DNA of 64,000 nt from NCBI RefSeq assembly GCF_051401765.1, contig NW_027480438.1, positions 5,828,001 to 5,892,000 on the forward strand, read 5' to 3'. The notes beneath the pieces were generated by a model. It saw nothing but the letters and a program-made list of their open reading frames with translations, was not told where the DNA came from and searched no databases. Made by a program: the position numbers and the translations under genes. How positions within the stretch are numbered: the stretch's first letter is position 1; every line of letters starts with the position of its first letter. This document shows, in pieces, positions 12,243 to 25,400 of this stretch. The stretch is from Calliopsis andreniformis. Its lineage: Eukaryota > Arthropoda > Insecta > Hymenoptera > Andrenidae.

Positions 12243-15200
12243 TCTTCAATCCTCAATACTCAATCCTCAATCCTCAATCCTTAATCCTCAATCCTCGGTC
12301 CTCAAACCTCAACCCTCAACCCTCAGTCCTCATCCTCAATTCGCAATCCTCAATCCTCAAACCTCAATCTTCAATCCTCAATACTCAATCCTCAATCCTC
12401 AATACTCAACCATCAATCCTCAATTCTCAATACTCAATAGAATATCCTGAATTCTCAGTATTCAATACTCAAACCTCAATCATCAACCCTCAGCCCTCAT
12501 CCTCCATCCTCAATCCTCAATCCTCAATCCTCAATCTTCAATCCTCAATACTCAATCTTTAATCTTCAATATTCAATCCTCAATCCTCTATCCTCAATCC
12601 TCAATCCTCAGTCGTCAATCCTCAATCTTCAATACTCAATCGTCAATCCGCAGTCCTCAATCCTCAATCCTCAATCCTCGTTCCTCAAACATCAATCCTC
12701 AACCCTCAGCCATCATCCTCAATCCTCAATCCTCGTTCCTCAATCCTCAATACTCAATCCTCAATCCTCAATAGTCAATCTCCAATTCTAGATCCTCAAT
12801 CCCCAATCCTCAATCCTTAATCCTCAATCTTCAATCCTCAATCCTCAATTCTCAATCCTCAATACTCAATCCTCAATCCTCAATCCTCAATCCCAAATCC
12901 TCAATCTTCAATCCTCAATCCTCAATCCTCAATCCTCAAGCCTCAATCCTCAATCCTCAATCTTCAATCCTGAATACTCAATCTTCAATCCTCAATACTC
13001 AATCTTCAATCCTCAACCCTCAATCCACAATCCACAATCCTCAATCCTCAATCATCTACCTTCAATCCTCAATACTCAATCTTCAATCCTCAATCCTCAA
13101 TCCTGAATCGTCAATCCTCATTCTTCAATATTCAATACCCAATCCACAATCCTCAATCCTCAATCATCAATCCCCAATCCTCAATACTCAATCGTCAATC
13201 CTCAGTCCTCAATTCTCAATCCTCAATCCTCGTTCCTCAATGCTCGACACTCAATCGTCAATCCCCAGTCCTCAATTCTCAATCCTCAATCCTCGTTCCT
13301 CAAACCTCAATCCTCAACCCTCAACCCTCAGTCCTCAATTTTCAATCCTCAATCCACAAACCTCATTCTTCAATCCTCAATACTCAACCCTCAATCCTCA
13401 ATACTCAACCATCTATCCTAAACTCTCAATACTCAATAGAATATCCTGAATTCTCAGTATTCAATACTCAAACCTCAATCCTCAACCCTCAGCCCTCATC
13501 CTCCATCCTCAATCCTCAATCCTCAAACCTCAATCTTCAATCCTCAATACTCAATCTTCGAATCTCAGTTCTCAATCCTCAGTCCTCAACCCCCAATCCT
13601 CAATCTTCAATCCTCAATCCTCAATCCTCAATCCTCAATCCTCAATCCTCAACCATCAAGGCTCAATCTTCAATCCTCAATCCTCAATCCTGAATCCTCA
13701 ATCCTCAATCCTCAGTCCTCAATCCTCAATCATAAAACCTCAAACCTCAATCCTCTACCGTCAGTCCTCGTCCTCAATCCTCAACCCACAATCCTCAATC
13801 CCCAATCCTCAATCCTTAATGCTCAATCTTCAATCGTCAATCCTCAATACCCAATCTGCAATCCTCAGTCCTCAACCCTCAACCCTCAATCCTCATTCTT
13901 CAATGCTCAATACCCAATCCTCAATCTTCAACCCTCAATCCTCAATCCTCCATTCTCAATCCTCAATCCTCAGTCCTCAGTCCTCAAACCTCAATCCTCA
14001 ACACTCAGGCATCATCCTCAATCCTCAATCCTCAATCCTCAATCCTCAATCCTCAGTCATCAATCTTCAATACTCAATACTCAATCGTCAATACTCAATC
14101 GTCAATCCTCAGTCCTCAATACTCAATCCTCAATCCTCAATACTCAACCATCAATCCTCAATTCTCAATACTCAATAGAATATCCTGAATTCTCAGTATT
14201 CAACACTCAAACGTCAATCATCAACCCTCAGCCCTCATCCTCCATTCTCAATCCTCAATCCTCAATCCTCAATCTTCAATCCTCAATACTCAATGTTCAA
14301 TCTTCAATCTTCAATCCTCAATATTCAATCCTCAATCCTCAATCCTCAGTCATCAATCCTCAATCTTCAATACTCAATCGTCAATCCGCAGTCATCAATC
14401 CTCAATCCTCAATCCTCGTTCCTCAAACATCAATCCTCAACCCTCAGCCATCATCTTCAATCCTCGGCCCTCAGCCATCATCCTCAATCCTCAATCCTCG
14501 TTCCTCAATCCTCAATACTCAATCCTCAATCCTCAATAGTCAATCTCCAATCCTAGATCCTCAATCCCCAATCCTCAATCCTTAATCCTCAATCTACAAT
14601 CCTCAATCCTCAATTCTCAATCCTCAATACTCAGTCCTCAATCCTCAATCCTCAATCCCCAATCCTCAATCTTCAATCCTCAATCCTCAATCCTCAAGCC
14701 TCATTCCTCAATCCTCAATCTTCAATCCTGAATACTCAATCTTCAATCCTCAATACTCAATCTTCAATCCTCAACACTCAATCCACAATCCACAATCCTC
14801 AATACTCAATCATCAACCTTCAATCCTCAATACTCAATCTTCAGTCCTCAATCCTCAATCCTGAATCGTCAATCCTCATTCTTCAATCCTCAATACCCAA
14901 TCCTCAATCCTCAATCCTCAGTCATCAATCTCAATCCTCAATACTCAATCGTCAATCCTCAGTCCTCAATTCTCAACCCTCAATCCTCGTTCCTCATACC
15001 TCAATCCTCAACCCTCAGTCCTCATCCTCAATTCTCAATCCTCAATCCTCAAACCTCATTCTTCAATCCTCAATACTCAAACCTCAATGCTCAATACTCA
15101 ACCATCAATCCTCAATTCTCAATACTCAATAGAATATCCTGGATTCTCAGTATTCAATACTCAAACCTCAATGCTCAACCATCAGCCATCATCCTCCATC

Positions 15201-17075
15201 CTCAATCCTCAAACCTCAAACCTCAATCTTCAATACTCAACACTCAATCTTCGATCCTCAATCCTCAACACTCAATCCTCAATCCTCAATCCTCAATCTT
15301 CAATCCTCAATCCTCAATCCCCAATACTCAATCTTCAATCCTCAATCCTCAATCCCCAATACTCAATCCTCAATCCTCAATCGTCAGTCTTCAATCCTCA
15401 ATACTGAATCTTCAATCATCAATCCTCAATCCTCAATCCTCAATCGTCATTCTTCAATCCTCAATACTCAATCTTCAATCCTCAATCCTCAATCCTCAAT
15501 CTTCAATCCTCAATCCTCAATCCTCAGTCATCAATCATCAATCCTCAGTCCTCAATCCTCAATCCTCAATACTCAATCATCAATCCTCAATCTTCAATAC
15601 TCAATCGTCAATCCACAATCCTCAATCCCCAATACTCAATCTTCAATCCTCAATCCTCAATCCTCAATCCTCAACCCTCAGCCCTGATCCTCGATCCTCA
15701 ATCCTGAATCCTCAATCCTCAATCTTCAATCCTCAAACCTCAATCTTCAATCCTCCATACTCAATCTTCAATCCTCAATCCTCAATCATCAATCCTCATT
15801 CCTCAATCCTCAGTCATCAATCTTCAATCTTCAATACTCAATCCTCAATCCTCAATCCTCAATCTTCATTCCTCAATACTCAATCTTCAATCCTCAATCC
15901 TCAATTCTCAATCCCCAGTCCTCAATCCTCAATCGTCAATCCTCAATCCCCAATCCTCAACATTCAATCCTCAGTCCTCAATCCTCAATCATCATTACTC
16001 TGTGTTCAATCCTCAATACTCAACCTTCAATCCTCAACCCTCAATCCTCAATCCACAATCCTCAATCCTCAATCATCAACCTTCAATCCTCAATACTCAA
16101 TCTTCAATCCTCAATTCCCAACCCTCAATCGTCAATCCTCATACTTCAATCCTCAATACCCAATCCTCAATCCTCAATCCTCAATCCTCAATCCTCAATC
16201 CTCAATCATCAGTCATGAATACTCAATCTTCATAGCTCAATCCTCAATCCTCAATCCTCAATCCTCAATCCTCAATCCTCAATCCTCATTCTTCAAACCT
16301 CAATCCTCAACCCTCAGTCCTCATCCTCAATTCTCAATTCTCAATCCTCAATCCTCAATCCTCAATCTTCAATCCTGAATAATCAATCTACAATCCTAGA
16401 TCCTCAATCCCCAATCTTCAATCCTTAATACTCAATCTTCAATCCTCAATCCCCAGTCCTCAATCTTCAATCCTCAATGCTCAATCCTCAATCCCCAATC
16501 CTCAATCCTCAGTCCTCAATACTCAATCATCAAACCTCAAACCTCAATCCTCAACCGTCAGTCCTCGTCCTCAATCCTCAACCCTCAATCCTCAATTCTC
16601 AATTCTCAATTCTCAATCCTCAATCCTCAATCGTCTATCTTCAATCCTCAATACACAACTTTCAATCCTCAATCCTCAATAACCAATCCTCAATCCTTAA
16701 TCCTCAATCTTCAATCCTCAGTCCTCAATACTCAATCTGCAATCCTCAGTCCTCAACCGTCAACCCTCAATCCTCATTCTTCAATCCTGAATACCCAATC
16801 CTCACTCTTCAACCCTCAATCCTAAATCCTCAATTCTCAATCCTCAATCCTCAGTCCTCAGTCCTCAAACCTCAACCCTCAATCCTCATTCATCAAACCT
16901 CAATCCTCAACCCTCAGTCCTCATCCTCAATTCTCAATTCTCAATCCTCAATCCTCAATCCTCAATCTTCAATCCCGAATAATCAATCTCCAATCCTAGA
17001 TCCTCAATCCCCAATCCTCAATCCTTAATCCTCAATCTACAAACCTCAATCCCCAGTCCTCAATCTTCAATCCTC
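12240..17075 (+). repeat. 4.8 kb block, left copy (right copy about 22,238-27,017)
   Basis: The largest shared block noticed. Tags pair as 12440/22438, 13439/23374, 14178/24120 and 15132/25074. The offset changes from 9,998 to 9,935 to 9,942. The first step reflects 63 bases (nine heptamers, near 12,533-12,595) absent from the right copy; the second is one extra TGAATCC unit in the right copy near 23,630. The block ends at 17,075/27,017, after which the two sides enter different modules. Confidence 0.88.
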
Positions 17076-18167
17076 CATACTCAATCTTCAATCCTCAATC
17101 ATCAATCATCAATCCTCATTCCCCAATCCTCAGTCATCAATCTTCAATCTTCAATACTCAATGCTCAATCCTCAATCCTCAATCTTCATTCCTCAATACT
17201 CAATCTTCAATCCTCAATCCTCAATTCTCAATCCCCAGTCCTCAATCCTCAATCGCCAATCCTCAATCCCCAATCCTCAACATTCAATCCTCAGTCCTCA
17301 ATCCTCAATCATCACTACTCAATGTTCAATCCTCAATACTCAACCTTCAATCCTCAACCCTCAATCCTCAATCCACAATCCTCAATCCTCAATCCTCAAT
17401 ACTCAATCTCCAATCCTCAATCCTCAATCCTCAATCCTCAATCCTCAATCCTCAGTCATCAATCCTCAATCCTCAATACTCAATCGTCAATCCTCAGTCC
17501 TCAATTCTCAATCCTCAATCCTCGTTCCTCAAACCTCAATCCTCAACCCTCAGCCCTCATCCTCAATCCTCAATCCTCAATCCTCAATCCTCAATTTTCA
17601 ATCCTCAATACTCAATCTTCAATCCTCAATCCTCAGTCCTCAAACATCAATTCTGAATCCTCAATCCTGAATCCTCAATCTTTAGCTCTCAGTCCTCAAC
17701 AATCAGTTGTCAATCCTCAATCGTCAATCGCCAATCCTCAATCTGCAATCCTCAATCCTCAATCCTCAAGCCTCAATCCTCAATCCTCAATCTTCAATCC
17801 TGAATACTCAATCTTCAATCCTCAATACTCAATCTTCAATCCTCAACCCTCAATCCTCAATCCACAATCCTCAATCCTCAATCACCTACCTTCAATCCTC
17901 AATACTCAATCTTCAATCCTCAATCCTCAATCCTGTATCGTCAATCCTCATTCTTCAATTCTCAATACCCAATCCTCAATCCTCAACCCTCAATCCTCAA
18001 TCCTCAATAGTCAATCTCCAATCCTAGATCCTCAATCCCCAATCCTCAATCCTCAATCCTCAAGCCTCAATACTCAATCCTCAATCTTCAATCCTCAACC
18101 CTCAGTCCTCATCCTCAATTCTCGATCCTCAATCCTCAAACCTCAATCTTCTATCCTCAACACTCAA
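17066..18167 (+). repeat. 1.1 kb block, right copy (left copy 11141-12242)
   Basis: Copy of 11141-12242 at offset 5,925. Its left junction coincides with the end of the 4.8 kb block at 17,075, so two duplication histories meet at one point. The right junction leads into the tag at 18219. Confidence 0.87.
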
Positions 18168-19383
18168 TCCTCAATCCTCAATACTCAGCCATCAATACTC
18201 AATTCTCAATACTCAATAGAATATCCTGAATTCTCAGTATTCAATACCCAAACCTCAATCCTCAACCCTAAGCCCTCATACTCCATCCTCAATCCTCAAT
18301 CTTCAATCCTCAATACTCAATCTTCGATTCTCAATTCTCAATCCTCAATCCTCAATCCCCAATCCTCAATCTTCAATCCTCAACCCTCAGTCCTCATCCT
18401 CAATTCTCGATCCTCAATCCTCAATCCTCAATCTTCAATCCTCAATACTCAATCATCAATCTTCAATCCTCAATGCTCAATCCTCAATCCTCAATCCTCA
18501 ATCCTCAGTCATCAATCCTCAATCTTCAATACTCAATCGTCAATCCGCTGTCCTCAATTCTCAATCCCCAGTCCTCAATCCTCAATCGCCAATCCTCAAT
18601 CCCCAATCCTCAACATTCAATCCTCAGTCCTCAATCCTCAATCATCATTACTCAATGTTCAATCCTCAATACTCAACCTTCAATCCTCAACCCTCAATTC
18701 TCAATCCACAATCCTCAATCCTCAATCATCAACCTTCAATCCTCAATACTCAATCTTCAATCCTCAATTCCCAATCCTCAATCGTCAATCCTCATTCTTC
18801 AATCCTCAATACCCAATCCTCAATTCTCAATCCTCAATCCTCAATCCTCCATCCTCAATTCTCAATCCTCAATCCTCAGTCCTCAGTCCTCAAACCTCAA
18901 TCCTCAACCCTCAGCCCTCATTCTTCAATCCTCAATCCTCAATCCTCAATCCTCAATCCTCAATCCTCAGTCATCAATCCTCAATCCTCAATACTCAATC
19001 GTCAATCGTCAGTCCTCAATTCTCAATCCTCATTCCTCGTTCCACAAACCTCAATCCTCAACCCTCAGTCCTCATACTCAATTCTCAATCCTCAACCCAC
19101 AAACCTCAATCTTCAATCCTCAATACTCAATCCTCAATCCTCAATACTCAACCGTCAATCCTCAATTCTCAATACTCAATAGAATATCCTGAATTCTCAG
19201 TATTCAATACTCAAACCTCAATCCTCAACCCTCAGCCCTCATCGTCCATCCTCAAACCTCAATCCTCAATCCTCAATACTCAATCTTCGATTCTCAATTC
19301 TCAATCCTCAATCCTCAATCCCCAATCCTCAATCTTCAATCCTCAATCCTCAATCCTCAATCCTCAATCCTCAATCCTCAATC

Positions 19384-20520
19384 CTCGTTCCTCAAACATC
19401 AATCCTCAACCCTCAGCCATCATCTTCAATCCTCAACCCTCAGCCGTCATCCTCAATCCTGAATCCTCGTTCCTCAATCCTCAATACTCAATCCTCAATC
19501 CTCAATAGTCAATCTCCAATCCTAGATCCTCAATCCCCAATCCTCAATCCTTAATCCTCAATCTACAATCCTCAATCCTCAATTCTCAATCCTCAATACT
19601 CAGTCCTCAATCCTCAATCCTCAATCCCCAACCCTCAATCTTCAATCCTCAATCCTCAATCCTCAAGCCTCATTCCTCAATCCTCAATCTTCAATCCTGA
19701 ATACTCAATCTTCAATCCTCAATACTCAATCTTCAATCCTCAACCCTCAATCCACAATCCACAATCCTCAATACTCAATCATCAACCTTCAATCCTCAAT
19801 ACTCAATCTTCAATCCTCAATCCTCAATCCTGAATCGTCAATCCTCATTCTTCAATCCTCAATACTCAACCCTCAATGCTCAATACTCAACCATCAATCC
19901 TCAATTCTCAATACTCAATAGAATATCCTGGATTCTCAGTATTCAATACACAAACCTCAATCCTCAACCATCAGCCATCATCCTCCATCCCCAATCCTCA
20001 AACCTCAAACCTCAATCTTCAATACTCAACACTCAATCTTCGATCCTCAATCCTCAACACTCAATCCTCAATCATCAATCCTCAATCTTCAATCCTCAAT
20101 CCTCAATCCCCAATACTCAATCTTCAATCCTCAATCCTCAATCCCCAATACTCAATCCTCAATCCTCAATCGTCAGTCTTCAATCCTCAATACTGAATCT
20201 TCAATCATCAATCCTCAATCCTCAATCCTCAATCGTCATTCTTCAATCCTCAATACTCAATCTTCAATCCTCAATCCTCAATCCTCAATCTTCAATCCTC
20301 AATCCTCAATCCTCAGTCATCAATCCTCAATCCTCAGTCCTCAATCCTCAATCCTCAATCCTCAATCATCAATCCTCAATCTTCAATACTCAATCGTCAT
20401 TCCACAATCCTCAATCCCCAATACTCAATCTTCAATCCTCAATCCTCAATCCTCAATCCTCAACCCTCAGCCCTGATCCTCGATCCTCAATCCTGAATCC
20501 TCAATCCTCAATCTTCAATC
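19384..20520 (+). repeat. Module related to 14,415-15,735, with a 180-base deletion
   Basis: From CTCGTTCCTCAAACATC the sequence follows 14,415 onward at offset 4,969, and after about 19,855 at offset 4,789. The missing 180 bases correspond to about 14,890-15,070. Tags 15132/19921 fit the second offset. Since 180 is not a multiple of seven, the deleted piece must contain off-length units; the 6-base units TCATCC and TCAATC are present there. Confidence 0.8.
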
Positions 20521-20762
20521 CTCAATACTCAGTCTTCAATCATCAATCCTCAATACTCAATCCTCAATCTTCAATCCTCAATCATCAATCCTCAATCCTC
20601 AATCATCAACCTTCAATCCTCAATACTCAATCCTCAATCCTCAATCCTCAATCCTCAATCCTCAATAATCAACCTCCAATCCTAGATCCTCAATCCCCAA
20701 TCCTCAATCCTTAATCCTCAATCTTCAATCCTCAGTCCACAGTCCTCGATCTTCAATCCTCA

Positions 20763-21132
20763 ATGCTCAATCCTCAATCCTCAATCCTCAGTCATCAGTC
20801 CTCAATCCTCAATCCTCAAACCTCAATCCTCAACCGTCAGTCCTCGTCCTCAATCCTCAACCCTCAATCCTCAATCTTCAATCCTCCATACTCAATCTTC
20901 AATCCTCAATCCTCAATCATCAATCCTCATTCCTCAATCCTCAGTCATCAATCTTCAATCTTCAATACTCAATCCTCAATCCTCAATCCTCAATCTTCAT
21001 TCCTCAATACTCAATCTTCAATCCTCAATCCTCAATTCTCAATCCCCAGTCCTCAATCCTCAATCGCCAATCCTCAATCCCCAGTCCTCAACACTCAATC
21101 CTCAGTCCTCAATCCTCAATCATCATTACTCA
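20763..21132 (+). repeat. Module beginning ATGCTC with CAGTCATCAGTCC, one of six copies
   Basis: A characteristic start (ATGCTC, three TCAATCC-type units, then CAGTCATCAGTCC) occurs at 2236, 6234, 11027, 20763, 35656 and 42628, each followed by the same order of variants up to TCATTACTCAATGTTC about 370 bases later (offset slightly shorter at 42628). A looser relative is at 41813. The ATG is part of the module, not a supported start codon: no ribosome-binding context is visible and all three frames are equivalent. Confidence 0.8.
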
Positions 21133-21906
21133 ATGTTCAATCCTCAATACTCAACCTTCAATCCTCAACCCTCAATCCTCAATCCGCAATCCTCAATCCT
21201 CAATCATCAACCTTCAATCCTCAATACACAATCTTCAATCCTCAATTCCCAATCCTCAATCGTCAATCCTCATACTTCAATCCTCAATACCCAATCCTCA
21301 ATCCTCGATCCTCAATCCTCAATCCTCCATCCTCAATTCTCAATCCTCAATCCTCAGTCCTCAGTCCTCAAACCTCAATCCTCAACCCTCAGCCCTCATT
21401 CTCAATCCTCAATCCTGAATCCTCAATACTCATTCTTCAACCCTCGATCCTCAAACCTCAATCCTCAACCCTCAGTCCTCATTCTCAATTCTCAATCCTC
21501 AACCCTCAAACCTCAATCTTCAATCCTCAATACTCAATCCTCAATCCTCAATACTCAACCGTCAATCCTCAATTCTCAATACTCAATAGAATATCCTGAA
21601 TTCTCAGTATTCAATAATCAAACCTCAATCCTCAACCCTCAGCCCTCATCCTCCATCCTCAAACCTCAATCTTCAATCCTCAATACTCAATCTTCAATCC
21701 TCAATCCTCAATCCTCAATCTTCAATCCTCAATCCTCAATCCTCAGTCATCAATCCTCAATCCTCAGTCCTCAATCCTCAATCCTCAATCCTCAATCATC
21801 AATCCTCAATCTTCAATACTCAATCGTCAATCCACAATCCTCAATCCCCAATACTCAATCTTCAATCCTCAATCCTCAATCCTCAATCCTCAACTCTCAG
21901 CCCTGA
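21133..21906 (+). repeat. Module shared with 27,871-28,749 and 36,032-36,700
   Basis: Starting at ATGTTCAATCCTCAATACTC, the region matches 27,871 onward at offset 6,738, rising to 6,833 by the tags 21599/28432 because the right copy has about 95 more bases (near 28,190-28,285). The same order is seen from about 36,032 with its tag at 36593, and from about 42,978 with its tag at 43538. Confidence 0.78.
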
Positions 21907-22153
21907 TCCTCGATCCTCAATCCTGAATCCTCAATCCTCAATCTTCAATCCTTAATACTCAATCTTCAATCCTCAATCCCCAGTCCTCAATCTTCAATCC
22001 TCAATGCTCAATCCTCAATCCCCAATCCTCAATCCTCAGTCCTCAATACTCAATCATCAAACCTCAAACCTCAATCCTCAACCGTCAGTCCTCGTCCTCA
22101 ATCCTCAACCCTCAATCCTCAATTCTCAATTCTCAATTCTCAATCCTCAATCC

Positions 22154-22403
22154 TTAATCCTCAATCCTCGGTCCTCAAACCTCAACCCTCAACCCTCAGT
22201 CCTCATCCTCAATTCGCAATCCTCAATCCTCAAACCTCAATCTTCAATCCTCAATACTCAATCCTCAATCCTCAATCCTTAATCCTCAATCCTCGGTCCT
22301 CAAACCTCAACCCTCAACCCTCAGTCCTCATCCTCAATTCGCAATCCTCAATCCTCAAACCTCAATCTTCAATCCTCAATACTCAATCCTCAATCCTCAA
22401 TAC
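22154..22403 (+). repeat. 125-base tandem duplication (22154-22278 and 22279-22403)
   Basis: A run starting TTAATCCTCAATCCTCGGTC and including CAATTCGCAATCC occurs twice in a row. The period is 125, not 126, because the run holds seventeen 7-base units and one 6-base unit (TCATCC). The equivalent at 12,281 is single. The duplication sits at the left edge of the 4.8 kb right copy and may mark its insertion junction. Confidence 0.87.
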
Positions 22404-25400
22404 TCAACCATCAATCCTCAATTCTCAATACTCAATAGAATATCCTGAATTCTCAGTATTCAATACTCAAACCTCAATCATCAACCCTCAGCCCTCATCC
22501 TCCATCCTCAATCCTCAATCCTCAATCCTCAATCTTCAATCCTCAGTCGTCAATCCTCAATCTTCAATACTCAATCGTCAATCCGCAGTCCTCAATCCTC
22601 AATCCTCAATCCTCGTTCCTCAAACATCAATCCTCAACCCTCAGCCATCATCCTCAATCCTCAATCCTCGTTCCTCAATCCTCAATACTCAATCCTCAAT
22701 CCTCAATAGTCAATCTCCAATTCTAGATCCTCAATCCCCAATCCTCAATCCTTAATCCTCAATCTTCAATCCTCAATCCTCAATTCTCAATCCTCAATAC
22801 TCAATCCTCAATCCTCAATCCTCAATCCCAAATCCTCAATCTTCAATCCTCAATCCTCAATCCTCAATCCTCAAGCCTCAATCCTCAATCCTCAATCTTC
22901 AATCCTGAATACTCAATCTTCAATCCTCAATACTCAATCTTCAATCCTCAACCCTCAATCCACAATCCACAATCCTCAATCCTCAATCATCTACCTTCAA
23001 TCCTCAATACTCAATCTTCAATCCTCAATCCTCAATCCTGAATCGTCAATCCTCATTCTTCAATATTCAATACCCAATCCACAATCCTCAATCCTCAATC
23101 ATCAATCCCCAATCCTCAATACTCAATCGTCAATCCTCAGTCCTCAATTCTCAATCCTCAATCCTCGTTCCTCAATGCTCGACACTCAATCGTCAATCCC
23201 CAGTCCTCAATTCTCAATCCTCAATCCTCGTTCCTCAAACCTCAATCCTCAACCCTCAACCCTCAGTCCTCAATTTTCAATCCTCAATCCACAAACCTCA
23301 TTCTTCAATCCTCAATACTCAACCCTCAATCCTCAATACTCAACCATCTATCCTAAACTCTCAATACTCAATAGAATATCCTGAATTCTCAGTATTCAAT
23401 ACTCAAACCTCAATCCTCAACCCTCAGCCCTCATCCTCCATCCTCAATCCTCAATCCTCAAACCTCAATCTTCAATCCTCAATACTCAATCTTCGAATCT
23501 CAGTTCTCAATCCTCAGTCCTCAACCCCCAATCCTCAATCTTCAATCCTCAATCCTCAATCCTCAATCCTCAATCCTCAATCCTCAACCATCAAGGCTCA
23601 ATCTTCAATCCTCAATCCTCAATCCTGAATCCTGAATCCTCAATCCTCAATCCTCAGTCCTCAATCCTCAATCATAAAACCTCAAACCTCAATCCTCTAC
23701 CGTCAGTCCTCGTCCTCAATCCTCAACCCACAATCCTCAATCCCCAATCCTCAATCCTTAATGCTCAATCTTCAATCGTCAATCCTCAATACCCAATCTG
23801 CAATCCTCAGTCCTCAACCCTCAACCCTCAATCCTCATTCTTCAATGCTCAATACCCAATCCTCAATCTTCAACCCTCAATCCTCAATCCTCCATTCTCA
23901 ATCCTCAATCCTCAGTCCTCAGTCCTCAAACCTCAATCCTCAACACTCAGGCATCATCCTCAATCCTCAATCCTCAATCCTCAATCCTCAATCCTCAGTC
24001 ATCAATCTTCAATACTCAATACTCAATCGTCAATACTCAATCGTCAATCCTCAGTCCTCAATACTCAATCCTCAATCCTCAATACTCAACCATCAATCCT
24101 CAATTCTCAATACTCAATAGAATATCCTGAATTCTCAGTATTCAACACTCAAACGTCAATCATCAACCCTCAGCCCTCATCCTCCATTCTCAATCCTCAA
24201 TCCTCAATCCTCAATCTTCAATCCTCAATACTCAATGTTCAATCTTCAATCTTCAATCCTCAATATTCAATCCTCAATCCTCAATCCTCAGTCATCAATC
24301 CTCAATCTTCAATACTCAATCGTCAATCCGCAGTCATCAATCCTCAATCCTCAATCCTCGTTCCTCAAACATCAATCCTCAACCCTCAGCCATCATCTTC
24401 AATCCTCGGCCCTCAGCCATCATCCTCAATCCTCAATCCTCGTTCCTCAATCCTCAATACTCAATCCTCAATCCTCAATAGTCAATCTCCAATCCTAGAT
24501 CCTCAATCCCCAATCCTCAATCCTTAATCCTCAATCTACAATCCTCAATCCTCAATTCTCAATCCTCAATACTCAGTCCTCAATCCTCAATCCTCAATCC
24601 CCAATCCTCAATCTTCAATCCTCAATCCTCAATCCTCAAGCCTCATTCCTCAATCCTCAATCTTCAATCCTGAATACTCAATCTTCAATCCTCAATACTC
24701 AATCTTCAATCCTCAACACTCAATCCACAATCCACAATCCTCAATACTCAATCATCAACCTTCAATCCTCAATACTCAATCTTCAGTCCTCAATCCTCAA
24801 TCCTGAATCGTCAATCCTCATTCTTCAATCCTCAATACCCAATCCTCAATCCTCAATCCTCAGTCATCAATCTCAATCCTCAATACTCAATCGTCAATCC
24901 TCAGTCCTCAATTCTCAACCCTCAATCCCCGTTCCTCATACCTCAATCCTCAACCCTCAGTCCTCATCCTCAATTCTCAATCCTCAATCCTCAAACCTCA
25001 TTCTTCAATCCTCAATACTCAAACCTCAATGCTCAATACTCAACCATCAATCCTCAATTCTCAATACTCAATAGAATATCCTGGATTCTCAGTATTCAAT
25101 ACTCAAACCTCAATGCTCAACCATCAGCCATCATCCTCCATCCTCAATCCTCAAACCTCAAACCTCAATCTTCAATACTCAACACTCAATCTTCGATCCT
25201 CAATCCTCAACACTCAATCCTCAATCCTCAATCCTCAATCTTCAATCCTCAATCCTCAATCCCCAATACTCAATCTTCAATCCTCAATCCTCAATCCCCA
25301 ATACTCAATCCTCAATCCTCAATCGTCAGTCTTCAATCCTCAATACTGAATCTTCAATCATCAATCCTCAATCCTCAATCCTCAATCGTCATTCTTCAAT

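Noticed and set aside
17322..19508. 728-codon open frame as a long repetitive protein gene
   Set aside because: It is composed wholly of SSILNPQ variants, as are the open frames overlapping it in the other two frames. There is no non-repeat domain, no promoter or ribosome-binding context, and off-length units break frame between copies of the same module.
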